Part shown: one piece after another, positions 26,995-33,539 of the stretch | Numbering within the stretch: position 1 is the first letter of the stretch | How the letters are laid out: the number at the start of each line of letters is the position of its first letter | Source: Streptomyces fradiae | Lineage (GTDB): Bacteria > Actinomycetota > Actinomycetes > Streptomycetales > Streptomycetaceae | Direction of reading: 5' to 3' | Assembly: GCF_041270065.1 (NCBI RefSeq) | Contig: NZ_CP065958.1 | Span: forward strand, 2,604,001 to 2,668,000 | DNA: 64,000 bases | Translations under genes and position numbers: made by a program | Notes under the pieces: model-generated | Database searches by the model: none | Seen by the model: only the letters and a program-made list of their open reading frames with translations | What the model was told of the DNA's origin: nothing

Positions 26995-27924
26995 CTACTG
27001 AACGGTCTGGGCGGTCTCGCGCTGGACGGCGGCCTGGCGCAGGGCCGCGAGGACCCGGGCGACGGCGGGGCGTTCCTCCGAGCCGCGCCGGACGGCCGCG
27101 ACGACATGGCGGCGCGGCTGGTCGGCGGAGAGCACCCGCATGACGACCCCGGCGCCGGTACGGCGTTCGGCGGCGGCCATCCGGGGCACCAGGGCGACGC
27201 CCATCCCGGCCTCGACCAGGGCGAGGATCGCGGTCCAGCCGGCCGCGCTGTGCGCCTGTTCGGGCACGAAGCCGGCGGCCTCACAGGCGGCGGTGGTGAT
27301 CTCGGACCAGGGCCCGGAGCCGCCGAAGATCCACGGCTCGGCGGACAGGTCGGCGAGCCGCAGTCCGGCCGCGTCGGCGAGCGGGTGCCCGGCGGGCAGG
27401 GCGACGTCGAGCGGGTCGGCGAGCAGTGGCACCCGGCTGAACTTGGGGTCGCGGGCGGTGGGCGCGTGGGCGGCGAGGGAGAGCGCCAGGTCGACCTGGC
27501 CGGCGGTGAGCAGTTCGTACGCCTCCGCCGCCTCGGCCTCGCGGACCCGGACGTCGAGCCCGGGGTGGGCGGGGCGCAGCGCCTGTACGGCGGGGACGAC
27601 GAGGGCGGAGACGGCGGTGGAGAAGGCGGCGACCCGGATCCGGCCGGCCTCGCCGCTGAGATAGGCGTCGAGATCGGCCTCGGCCCGCTCCAGCTGGGCG
27701 AAGACGGCCTCGGCGTGCCGCAGCACCAGATGGGCGGCGTCGGTGAGCCGGACCCGCCGGCCCTGGGCCTCCAGGAGCCGTACGCCGAGCTGCTTGGAGA
27801 GGTTGGTGAGCTGCTGGGAGACGGCGGAGGGGGTCATCAGGAGGGCCTCCGCGGTGGCGGTGACGGTGCCGCGGTCGCGCAGGGTGCGGAGGATCTGGAG
27901 CTTCTTGATGTCCCACTCGGTCAT
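26995..27924 (-). CDS. LysR-family transcriptional regulator
   Basis: 309 residues from ATG 27924. The N-terminal winged helix-turn-helix is LQILRTLRDRGTVTATAEALL followed by TPSAVSQQLTNLSKQLG. The effector domain begins near RIRVAAFSTAVSALVVPAV. It is the style of LysR protein usually found beside EamA exporters in Streptomyces. The EamA gene at 27935 ends 10 bases upstream on the same strand, so they are probably cotranscribed. Allantoicase follows 65 bases downstream. The effector is unknown. Confidence 0.93.
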   Translation of the reverse strand: MTEWDIKKLQILRTLRDRGTVTATAEALLMTPSAVSQQLTNLSKQLGVRLLEAQGRRVRLTDAAHLVLRHAEAVFAQLERAEADLDAYLSGEAGRIRVAAFSTAVSALVVPAVQALRPAHPGLDVRVREAEAAEAYELLTAGQVDLALSLAAHAPTARDPKFSRVPLLADPLDVALPAGHPLADAAGLRLADLSAEPWIFGGSGPWSEITTAACEAAGFVPEQAHSAAGWTAILALVEAGMGVALVPRMAAAERRTGAGVVMRVLSADQPRRHVVAAVRRGSEERPAVARVLAALRQAAVQRETAQTVQ

Positions 27925-27934
27925 GGGCCGCAAC

Positions 27935-28918
27935 CTACCGGCCCCGCTGCCGGGCCGAACTCAGGGCCACTCCGCCGAGGATGAGCACCATGCACCCGGC
28001 GCCGGCGAGCCCGAGCCGTTCGCCGAGGAGGAGGGCGGAGAGCAGGGCGACGCAGACCGGCTGGAGGTAGTAGACGACGCCGGCGCGGGCGGCGCCGATC
28101 AGGGCGATGGCGCGGTTCCAGGCGAAGAAGGCGACGGCGGAGGAGAACACGCCGACGTAGAGCAGGGGTCCGACGGTGCCGGCGGTGACCGGGAAGCCGC
28201 CCTGGACGGTGAGGGAGATCGCGTAGGCGGGGGCGAGCATCAGTGCGCCGAGCACGAAGGTGGTGAGCAGGAAGGCGAGTCCGTCGAGCTCGGCGGGCTT
28301 GCGCTTGAGCAGTGCGCTGTACGTGGCGAAGGACAGGGCCGCGGCGAACATCCAGAGGTCGCCGGGGGTGAAGTCCGAGGTCGGTGAGCCCTTGCCGACG
28401 AGCAGCAGCACGCCGAGGACGGCGGTCAGCAGGCCGAGGAGGCGCCGGGCGCCGAGCCGTTCGCCGCCGAGCCGCGCGTAGCCCGCCATGATCACCGGCG
28501 AGGCGGCCATGATCATGCCCATGTTGCCGGCGGAGGTGGTCAGTCCGGCCTGGTGGACCAGGGTGTTGTAGAGGGCGACGCCGAAGAGCGAGGCGAGCGC
28601 GACGAAGCCGAGGTGCCGCCGGATCAGGGCCCGCTGCCGCCACAGCGGGCGGGCGGCGAAGGGGGCGACGGCGAGCAGCGCGATGATCCAGCGCCAGAAC
28701 ACGGCCTGGACGGGCGGGATCGAGTCGGCCATGTCGCGGGTGGCGACGAAGCTGCCGGACCAGACGACGGTGGCGAGCAGGGCGAGGAGCACGCCGAGGC
28801 CGGCGCCCCGGTGGTTGCTCGCGGGGGCCGGCCTCTCGGTGGCGGTCTCGTTCTCAGCGGCGTTCTTGTCAGTGGCGTTCTTGCCAGTGGCGGTTTTCTC
28901 GGCGGCGATCAGGCTCAT
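27935..28918 (-). CDS. EamA/DMT-family transporter 1
   Basis: 327-residue membrane protein with ten hydrophobic helices in two EamA repeats, first starting at GVLLALLATVVWSGSFVATRD and second at PGDLWMFAAALSFATYSALL. Probably exports an amino acid or other metabolite. The N-terminal 35 residues are hydrophilic and repetitive (KTATGKNATDKNAAENETAT), encoded by a short tandem repeat. The ATG at 28918 is 5 bases after the stop of the second EamA gene, giving an operon. The shared 13-base motif at 28948-28960 lies inside the end of that upstream gene. Confidence 0.92.
   Translation of the reverse strand: MSLIAAEKTATGKNATDKNAAENETATERPAPASNHRGAGLGVLLALLATVVWSGSFVATRDMADSIPPVQAVFWRWIIALLAVAPFAARPLWRQRALIRRHLGFVALASLFGVALYNTLVHQAGLTTSAGNMGMIMAASPVIMAGYARLGGERLGARRLLGLLTAVLGVLLLVGKGSPTSDFTPGDLWMFAAALSFATYSALLKRKPAELDGLAFLLTTFVLGALMLAPAYAISLTVQGGFPVTAGTVGPLLYVGVFSSAVAFFAWNRAIALIGAARAGVVYYLQPVCVALLSALLLGERLGLAGAGCMVLILGGVALSSARQRGR
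28857..28901 (-). repeat. 15-base tandem repeat, three units, in an EamA gene
   Basis: GCGGCGTTCTTGTCA, GTGGCGTTCTTGCCA and GTGGCGGTTTTCTCG follow each other. They encode the repeated Lys-Asn-Ala/Thr segment in the cytoplasmic N-terminus of the transporter. The unit keeps the frame, so copy-number change would only alter tail length. Confidence 0.75.
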
Positions 28919-28923
28919 GGACG

Positions 28924-29883
28924 CTACCGTCGCACCGCAGAAACCTCCAGGTCCATCGAAACTTCCTGACCGTTCTTTTCAGAAGAGCTGAACGATTTGG
29001 GCGCCTCCGCGGGCTCCTTCACGGCGCGGGGCCGGGGCGAGAGCTGGCCCGCCAGCGTGGCGCCGAAGGCGATGACCATGCCGAGCACCTGGACCGGACC
29101 GAGGGCCTGGCCGAGGGCGGCCCAGCCGATGACGGCGGCGGTGATCGGCGAGAGCGGGCCGAGCAGGGTGACCGAGGAGGCGCTGAGCCGCTCGATGCCG
29201 CGGAACCAGAGGAAGTAGGAGATCGCGGTGTTGCCGAAGGCGAGATAGGCGTAGCCGGCCAGGTTGGTGCCGGTGAGGGCCGGCGGGGCGCCCTCGATCA
29301 GCAGGGCGACGGGCAGCAGGACGAGGCCGCCCGAGGCGAGCTGCCAGCCGGTCAGGGCGAGGGCGCCGACGCCCTCGGGGCGGCCCCAGCGCTTGGTGAG
29401 GACGGTGCCGGCGGACATCGACAGGGAGGAGAGCAGTCCGGCGACCACGCCGACGGTGTCGAAGGCGGCTCCCGCCTTCAGGACCACGAGGCTGACACCG
29501 AAGGCGGCGGCGATGGCGGTGAGCAGCCCCCGCACGGTGGGCCGGTCACCGAGGAGCAGGGCGGCGAGGGCCACGACGAACAGCGGTCCGACCGAGCCGA
29601 CGACGGCGGCGACGCCGCCGGGCAGGCGGTAGGCGGCGAGGAAGAGGAGCGGGAAGAAGGCGCCGATGTTGAGGGCGCCGAGGACCGCGGACTTCCACCA
29701 CCAGGCGCCCTGCGGGAGCTTGCGGGTGAGGGCGAGGAGCAGCAGTCCGGCGGGCAGCGCCCGCATGAGTCCGGTGAAGAGCGGCCGGTCGGGCGGCAGG
29801 AACTCCGTGGTGACGAAGTAGGTCGAGCCCCAGGAGATCGGGGCCAGGGCGGTCAGGGCGACGGTGGCGGCCTTGCGGGACAT
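28924..29883 (-). CDS. EamA/DMT-family transporter 2
   Basis: 319-residue ten-helix transporter starting MSRKAATVALTALAPISWGSTYFVTTEFLPP. The second EamA repeat begins near TVGVVAGLLSSLSMSAGTVLTKRWG. The N-terminal W-G-S/T-Y/F pattern is typical of drug/metabolite exporters such as those in the RhaT/YdcZ-like group. A hydrophilic tail (SFSSSEKNGQEVSMDLEV) ends 5 bases before the next EamA gene. It is divergent from the MarR gene at 30010, with palindromes between them, so MarR probably represses this two-gene export operon. Confidence 0.93.
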   Translation of the reverse strand: MSRKAATVALTALAPISWGSTYFVTTEFLPPDRPLFTGLMRALPAGLLLLALTRKLPQGAWWWKSAVLGALNIGAFFPLLFLAAYRLPGGVAAVVGSVGPLFVVALAALLLGDRPTVRGLLTAIAAAFGVSLVVLKAGAAFDTVGVVAGLLSSLSMSAGTVLTKRWGRPEGVGALALTGWQLASGGLVLLPVALLIEGAPPALTGTNLAGYAYLAFGNTAISYFLWFRGIERLSASSVTLLGPLSPITAAVIGWAALGQALGPVQVLGMVIAFGATLAGQLSPRPRAVKEPAEAPKSFSSSEKNGQEVSMDLEVSAVRR

Positions 29884-29924
29884 GACGGTTCCCCCTCTGC
29901 GGCGACTTGCTCAGCGGTAATTAA

Positions 29925-29973
29925 CTTAGCACTAAGCTACTTATGCGCAAGTGGCTTTTCGGTAAGTGACTTA
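29925..29973. promoter_or_regulatory. MarR operators between EamA 2 and marR
   Basis: Two clean palindromes use the same half-site: CTTAG-CA-CTAAG (29925-29936) and TAAGT-G-ACTTA (29963-29973). Between them is the weaker ACTTATGCGCAAGT (29939-29952). They sit in the 126-base divergent spacer and are likely bound by the adjacent MarR protein. Confidence 0.6.
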
Positions 29974-30009
29974 GTTGCAAGCAGCTCAGGAGAGAGGGAG
30001 ACTGCGGGC

Positions 30010-30507
30010 ATGGAGAATCACGACGCCGTCGACGCCATCACCGACCAGTGGGCGGCCGTCCGCCCGGACCTGGAGACGCTGCCGATGGCCGTCTTCGGCC
30101 GGATCTACCGGCTCGCCGGCGCCATGCGCGGAAAGGTGGACCAGGCGTACAAGCCGTACGGGGGCATGGGGCTCGGCGAGTTCGACGTGCTCGCGACGCT
30201 GCGCCGCTCCGGTGAGCCGTACACGCTCTCACCGCGCGAGCTGACCGCCACGCTCATGATCACGACGGGTGGGATGACCGGCCGCCTCGACAAGCTGGAG
30301 CGGGCCGGGTTCATCACCCGCAGCCCCGACCCGAACGACCGGCGCGGGCTGCGGGTCACCCTCACCGACGAGGGCCGGGAGCTCGTCGACCAGGCCGTCG
30401 GCGCGGGCCTCGCCCAGCAGCGGGCCGCCCTGGAGGCCGCGCTCAGCACCGAGGAGGCGGAGCAACTGGCCGGGCTGCTGCGGAAGCTGCTCGCCACCAC
30501 CGCGTGA
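30010..30507 (+). CDS. MarR-family transcriptional regulator
   Basis: 165-residue dimeric winged-helix regulator. The DNA-binding region reads GLGEFDVLATLRRSGEPYTLSPRELTATLMITTGGMTGRLDKL (seen from residue ~55), followed by the wing ITRSPDPNDRRGLRVTLTDEGREL. The ATG has a GAGAGGGAG stretch upstream. Divergent from the EamA operon; the palindromes in the spacer suggest autoregulation and control of the exporters. The ligand is probably a small phenolic or drug-like compound, by family analogy only. Confidence 0.95.
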   Translation: MENHDAVDAITDQWAAVRPDLETLPMAVFGRIYRLAGAMRGKVDQAYKPYGGMGLGEFDVLATLRRSGEPYTLSPRELTATLMITTGGMTGRLDKLERAGFITRSPDPNDRRGLRVTLTDEGRELVDQAVGAGLAQQRAALEAALSTEEAEQLAGLLRKLLATTA

Positions 30508-30543
30508 GGACGCAGTAGCACCCCGGCAGGGGTCCTGAGGACG

Positions 30544-30590
30544 CACGAGGGCGCCGCGCGGTACCCGTTGTACCGCGCGGCGCCCTCGTG
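30544..30590. terminator. Very strong bidirectional terminator
   Basis: Perfect 20-bp arms at 30544-30563 and 30571-30590 (CACGAGGGCGCCGCGC... and its complement) with a short CCCGTTG loop. It separates marR from the convergent small membrane gene. Confidence 0.92.
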
Positions 30591-30606
30591 AACGTACGAG
30601 TGAGGC

Positions 30607-30837
30607 CTAGGCCTGCTTCCGGGACTTGTCGAGGACCATCACCAGGCCGGCGATGATCAGGAACAGTGCGATCGGCGCGGCCACGTACAGACCGATGGTC
30701 TCGATGACCTCCAGCTTGGGGGCCGGGTCGTCACCGTCGTCGCGGGTGTTCGCGAGCGCGGGGGACGACATGAGCAGCATCATCAGCGTCGTACCGGCCG
30801 CGACGGCGCCGGCGCGCAGGGCGTTCTTCTTGTCCAC
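30607..30837 (-). CDS. Small exported membrane protein
   Basis: 76 residues from GTG 30837. The N-terminal hydrophobic segment (AGAVAAGTTLMMLLMSSPALA) is a signal peptide or helix with an ALA-N cleavage site. A short acidic linker (TRDDGDDPAPKLEV) follows, then one transmembrane helix (IGLYVAAPIALFLIIAGLVMVL) and a basic DKSRKQA tail. The topology is therefore type I: outside loop, inside tail. No convincing Shine-Dalgarno precedes the GTG (TTTTGCACC). It lies 20 bases after the malQ stop on the same strand. Function unknown. Confidence 0.7.
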   Translation of the reverse strand: MDKKNALRAGAVAAGTTLMMLLMSSPALANTRDDGDDPAPKLEVIETIGLYVAAPIALFLIIAGLVMVLDKSRKQA

Positions 30838-30857
30838 GGTGCAAAAGTAGCGAACAC

Positions 30858-33074
30858 CTAAACGGACCGCGCGCCCGGGGGTGCCGTACGGGCACGCACG
30901 CCCCCTCCGCGCGCCTCCGCGACCGCGTCCGCGTCCGCATCCGAGACCGCCTCCGAGACCCCCCTCAGCAGATCGTGCGCCCGGGGCGAGGCGGCGAGCT
31001 CCTCCAGGGACATCGGCTGCCCGTCGGGCCCCGCCACCGGCAGCCGCCAGTTGGGGTACTGGTCCCAGGTGCCCGGCAGGTTCTGCGGCCGCCGGTCCCC
31101 CACCGCGTCCGGCAGCCACACCCCGACCAGGCGCGCCGGGGTGGCCGCCAGGAAGCGGTGGAAGGCCCGGACCTCGGCCGCCTCGTCGCCCGGCCCCTCC
31201 GGCAGGAATCCGAGCCGCTGCAGCAGCCCCAGCCACTCCGAGGTCTCCGCCGCGTCCCGGGCCCGCTCGCGCGCCAGACCCCCGTCCCCGTCCGCGGAGC
31301 CGCTCAGCAGCCCGAGCCGGTGGCGGAGCGTCACATGGGAGCCGGACAGGCGCGCGGCGGTGGACGGCAGGTCGTGGGTGGTGGCGGTGGCCACGCAGTC
31401 GGCCCGCCACTCCCCCGGCGCCAGCGGCCGCCCGCCGCCCGCCCAGTCCCGCTCGAACCACAGCACCGAGGTGCCGAGCACCCCGCGCCGGGCCAGCGCC
31501 TCGCGCACCCCCGGCTCGACCGTGCCCAGGTCCTCGCCGACCACCGAGGCGCCCGCCCGGTGGGCCTCCAGGACCAGGACGGCGAGCATGGCCTCGGAGT
31601 CGTAACGGACGTACGTGCCCTCGGTCGGCTCGCCGCCCTCCGGCACCCACCACAGCCGGAACAGCCCCATGACGTGGTCGATCCGCAGCGCGCCCGCGTG
31701 CCGGAGGAGTTCGCGGAGAAGACCTCGGTACGGGGCGTAGCCCGCGGCGGCGAGCGCGTCCGGGCGCCAGGGCGGCAGGCCCCAGTCCTGGCCCCGGGAG
31801 TTGAATGCGTCGGGCGGCGCGCCGACCGACATCCCTGCGGCGAAGACCCGCTGCTGCGCCCAGGCGTCGGAGCCGTCCGGGTGCACGCCGACGGCCAGGT
31901 CGTGGACGATCCCGACCGGCATCCCGGCCCGCCGTGCGGTGTCCGCCGCGTCGGCGAGCTGCCGGTCCGTCAGCCAGGCGAGCCGGCAGTGGAAGTCGAC
32001 CCGGGCGGCCAGGTCGGCGTCCGCCCGGACCGCCGCCGCGGCCCCCTCCGGGTCGCGCAGCTCTTCCGGCCAGCGGCGCCAGTGGTGGCCGTGCCGCTCG
32101 GCGAGCGCCTGGTAGGTGGCGTGGTCCTCCAGGGCCCGGCCGCGGCCGGCCAGGAAGTCGCGGTAGTCGGCCCGGCGGCCGGGTCCCAGCTCGACGGTGT
32201 GCACCAGCTCCAGGGCGCGCCGCTTGACCTCCCACACGGCGTCCCGGTCGATCAGCGCGCCCTTGCCGAGCACCCTCTCGCGCAGCTCGGCGGCGTCGGC
32301 GAGGATCCGGTCGAGCTCGTCGCGGCGGGCCGGGTCCACGTACGCGTACTCCGGGATGTCCTCGATCCGCAGATGCACCGGATCGGGGAAGCGGCGGGAG
32401 GACGGGCGGTACGGGGAGGGGTCGGACGGCGCCCCGGGGACCGCCGCGTGCAGCGGGTTGACCTGCACGAAGCCGGCACCGTGGGTGCGGCCCGCCCAGT
32501 CGGCGAGCTCCCGCAGGTCACCGAGGTCGCCCATGCCCCAGGAACGGGCGGAGAGGAGGGAGTAGAGCTGGACGAGCAGCCCGAAGGCCCGTCCCCCGGC
32601 CCGACCCCCGGCCTGCTCCACCGGCGCGGGCACGCGCGCGGGGGCCACGATCAGGGTGCTCGCCGTACGGCGCCCGTCCGGGGCCTCGGCGACCAGCCGG
32701 TGCACCCCGGTGGGCAGGGCGCGCCAGTCGGCGCCCGTGACGGTCCGGCCGGCCTCGGTGGTGACGGTGAGCCGGGTGCCGGGTGGCAGTCCGCGGGGCG
32801 GCCGGAGCCCGCGCCGAGCGCCCGCCTCTGTCGCCTCCCCCGCTTCGCCCTCGTCGTCCTGCCAGCGGACCACGGTGGGCGGCAGCAGCCGTTCCCGGGC
32901 GGTGCGTTCGGCCGCCTCAAGCGCCGCGGCGAGCGCCTCCGGGCCCGAGGCGTCCACCCCGAGGGCGCGCAGCACCGCCACCACGGTGGCCTCGGACACG
33001 GGGACCGTGACGCCCTCGGAGGGGGCGTACGAGGTGGCGACGCCGTGCAGGTCGGCGAGGCGGGCCAGGGTCAC
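30858..33074 (-). CDS. malQ: 4-alpha-glucanotransferase (amylomaltase, GH77)
   Basis: Cytoplasmic enzyme moving alpha-1,4-glucan chains in maltodextrin and glycogen metabolism. 738 residues, the longer actinobacterial form with an N-terminal beta-rich extension of about 190 residues. The catalytic region is visible as GALRIDHVMGLFRLWWVP (nucleophile Asp), SVVGEDLGTVEPG (acid/base Glu) and TATTHDLPSTAARL (third Asp). The C-terminus contains NLPGTWDQYPNWRLPV. The GTG start is only one base from the stop of the small repeat-rich gene at 33076, so the two are probably translated together. Confidence 0.95.
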   Translation of the reverse strand: MTLARLADLHGVATSYAPSEGVTVPVSEATVVAVLRALGVDASGPEALAAALEAAERTARERLLPPTVVRWQDDEGEAGEATEAGARRGLRPPRGLPPGTRLTVTTEAGRTVTGADWRALPTGVHRLVAEAPDGRRTASTLIVAPARVPAPVEQAGGRAGGRAFGLLVQLYSLLSARSWGMGDLGDLRELADWAGRTHGAGFVQVNPLHAAVPGAPSDPSPYRPSSRRFPDPVHLRIEDIPEYAYVDPARRDELDRILADAAELRERVLGKGALIDRDAVWEVKRRALELVHTVELGPGRRADYRDFLAGRGRALEDHATYQALAERHGHHWRRWPEELRDPEGAAAAVRADADLAARVDFHCRLAWLTDRQLADAADTARRAGMPVGIVHDLAVGVHPDGSDAWAQQRVFAAGMSVGAPPDAFNSRGQDWGLPPWRPDALAAAGYAPYRGLLRELLRHAGALRIDHVMGLFRLWWVPEGGEPTEGTYVRYDSEAMLAVLVLEAHRAGASVVGEDLGTVEPGVREALARRGVLGTSVLWFERDWAGGGRPLAPGEWRADCVATATTHDLPSTAARLSGSHVTLRHRLGLLSGSADGDGGLARERARDAAETSEWLGLLQRLGFLPEGPGDEAAEVRAFHRFLAATPARLVGVWLPDAVGDRRPQNLPGTWDQYPNWRLPVAGPDGQPMSLEELAASPRAHDLLRGVSEAVSDADADAVAEARGGGVRARTAPPGARSV

Positions 33075-33075
33075 G

Positions 33076-33300
33076 TCACACTCCGGGGGACTCCGAACCG
33101 CCCGCGGTGGCGCGGGCGGTGGGTTCGCTGGTCAGGGGGGCGGCCTCGATCAGGGGCGGTTCGCTGGTGAGCGGCGCGGCGTCGGCGAGCGGCGGTTCGC
33201 TGGTGAGCGGTTCGCTGCTGGGCGACGCACTGCTGAACGGCGCGCTCTGCCTCGGGATCGCTATCCGTTTGCAGGCGTGGTCGGTCGCGGGCGCGGTCAC
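33076..33300 (-). CDS. Putative small repeat-containing protein before malQ
   Basis: 74 residues, cytoplasmic by appearance, with near-identical repeats SEPLTSEPPLADAAPLTSEP and PPLIEAAPLTSEP. The start is GTG 33300 with GGGAG 5 bases upstream, and its stop is one base before malQ, the arrangement of a translationally coupled leader gene. Against it: low complexity, and the repeats could be maintained as DNA. The family is not recognised. Confidence 0.45.
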   Translation of the reverse strand: MTAPATDHACKRIAIPRQSAPFSSASPSSEPLTSEPPLADAAPLTSEPPLIEAAPLTSEPTARATAGGSESPGV

Positions 33301-33417
33301 GGGATCTCCCGGTGTTCGTCTCGACAGGTAAGACAGCAGAGGGAGCCCTACCCAGCGATTCCCGTTTTACCGGCGGGATGTGGCGAAAGCGTGCCACCTC
33401 GCCGAAACCGCACCGGG

Positions 33418-33446
33418 CAATGCGGACAGTTCGCCCTGCCGCATTG
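33418..33446. promoter_or_regulatory. Hairpin or operator in the malQ-GH84 spacer
   Basis: CAATGCGG (33418-33425) pairs with CCGCATTG (33439-33446), and inner CAG/CTG extend the stem after one bulged A. The 239-base divergent spacer also has the palindrome CACGATCGTG (33505-33514), 25 bases before the GH84 start. No function is known. Confidence 0.4.
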
Positions 33447-33539
33447 ACACTCCGTCGGCCCGGGTGGTGGGCTCGTCATCCAATCGTGACCATCGGGCGC
33501 GATCCACGATCGTGATCTTCGGGCGGAGAGGAGCCCCGG

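Noticed and set aside
33120..33240. CRISPR-like short repeats
   Set aside because: Units are about 36 bases, contiguous and degenerate, with no unique spacers or cas genes; they encode a protein-level repeat.
33107..33331. Plus-strand frame with GSLVSGAASASGG repeats
   Set aside because: It is antisense to the LTSEPP-repeat frame, which has a ribosome binding site and adjoins malQ.
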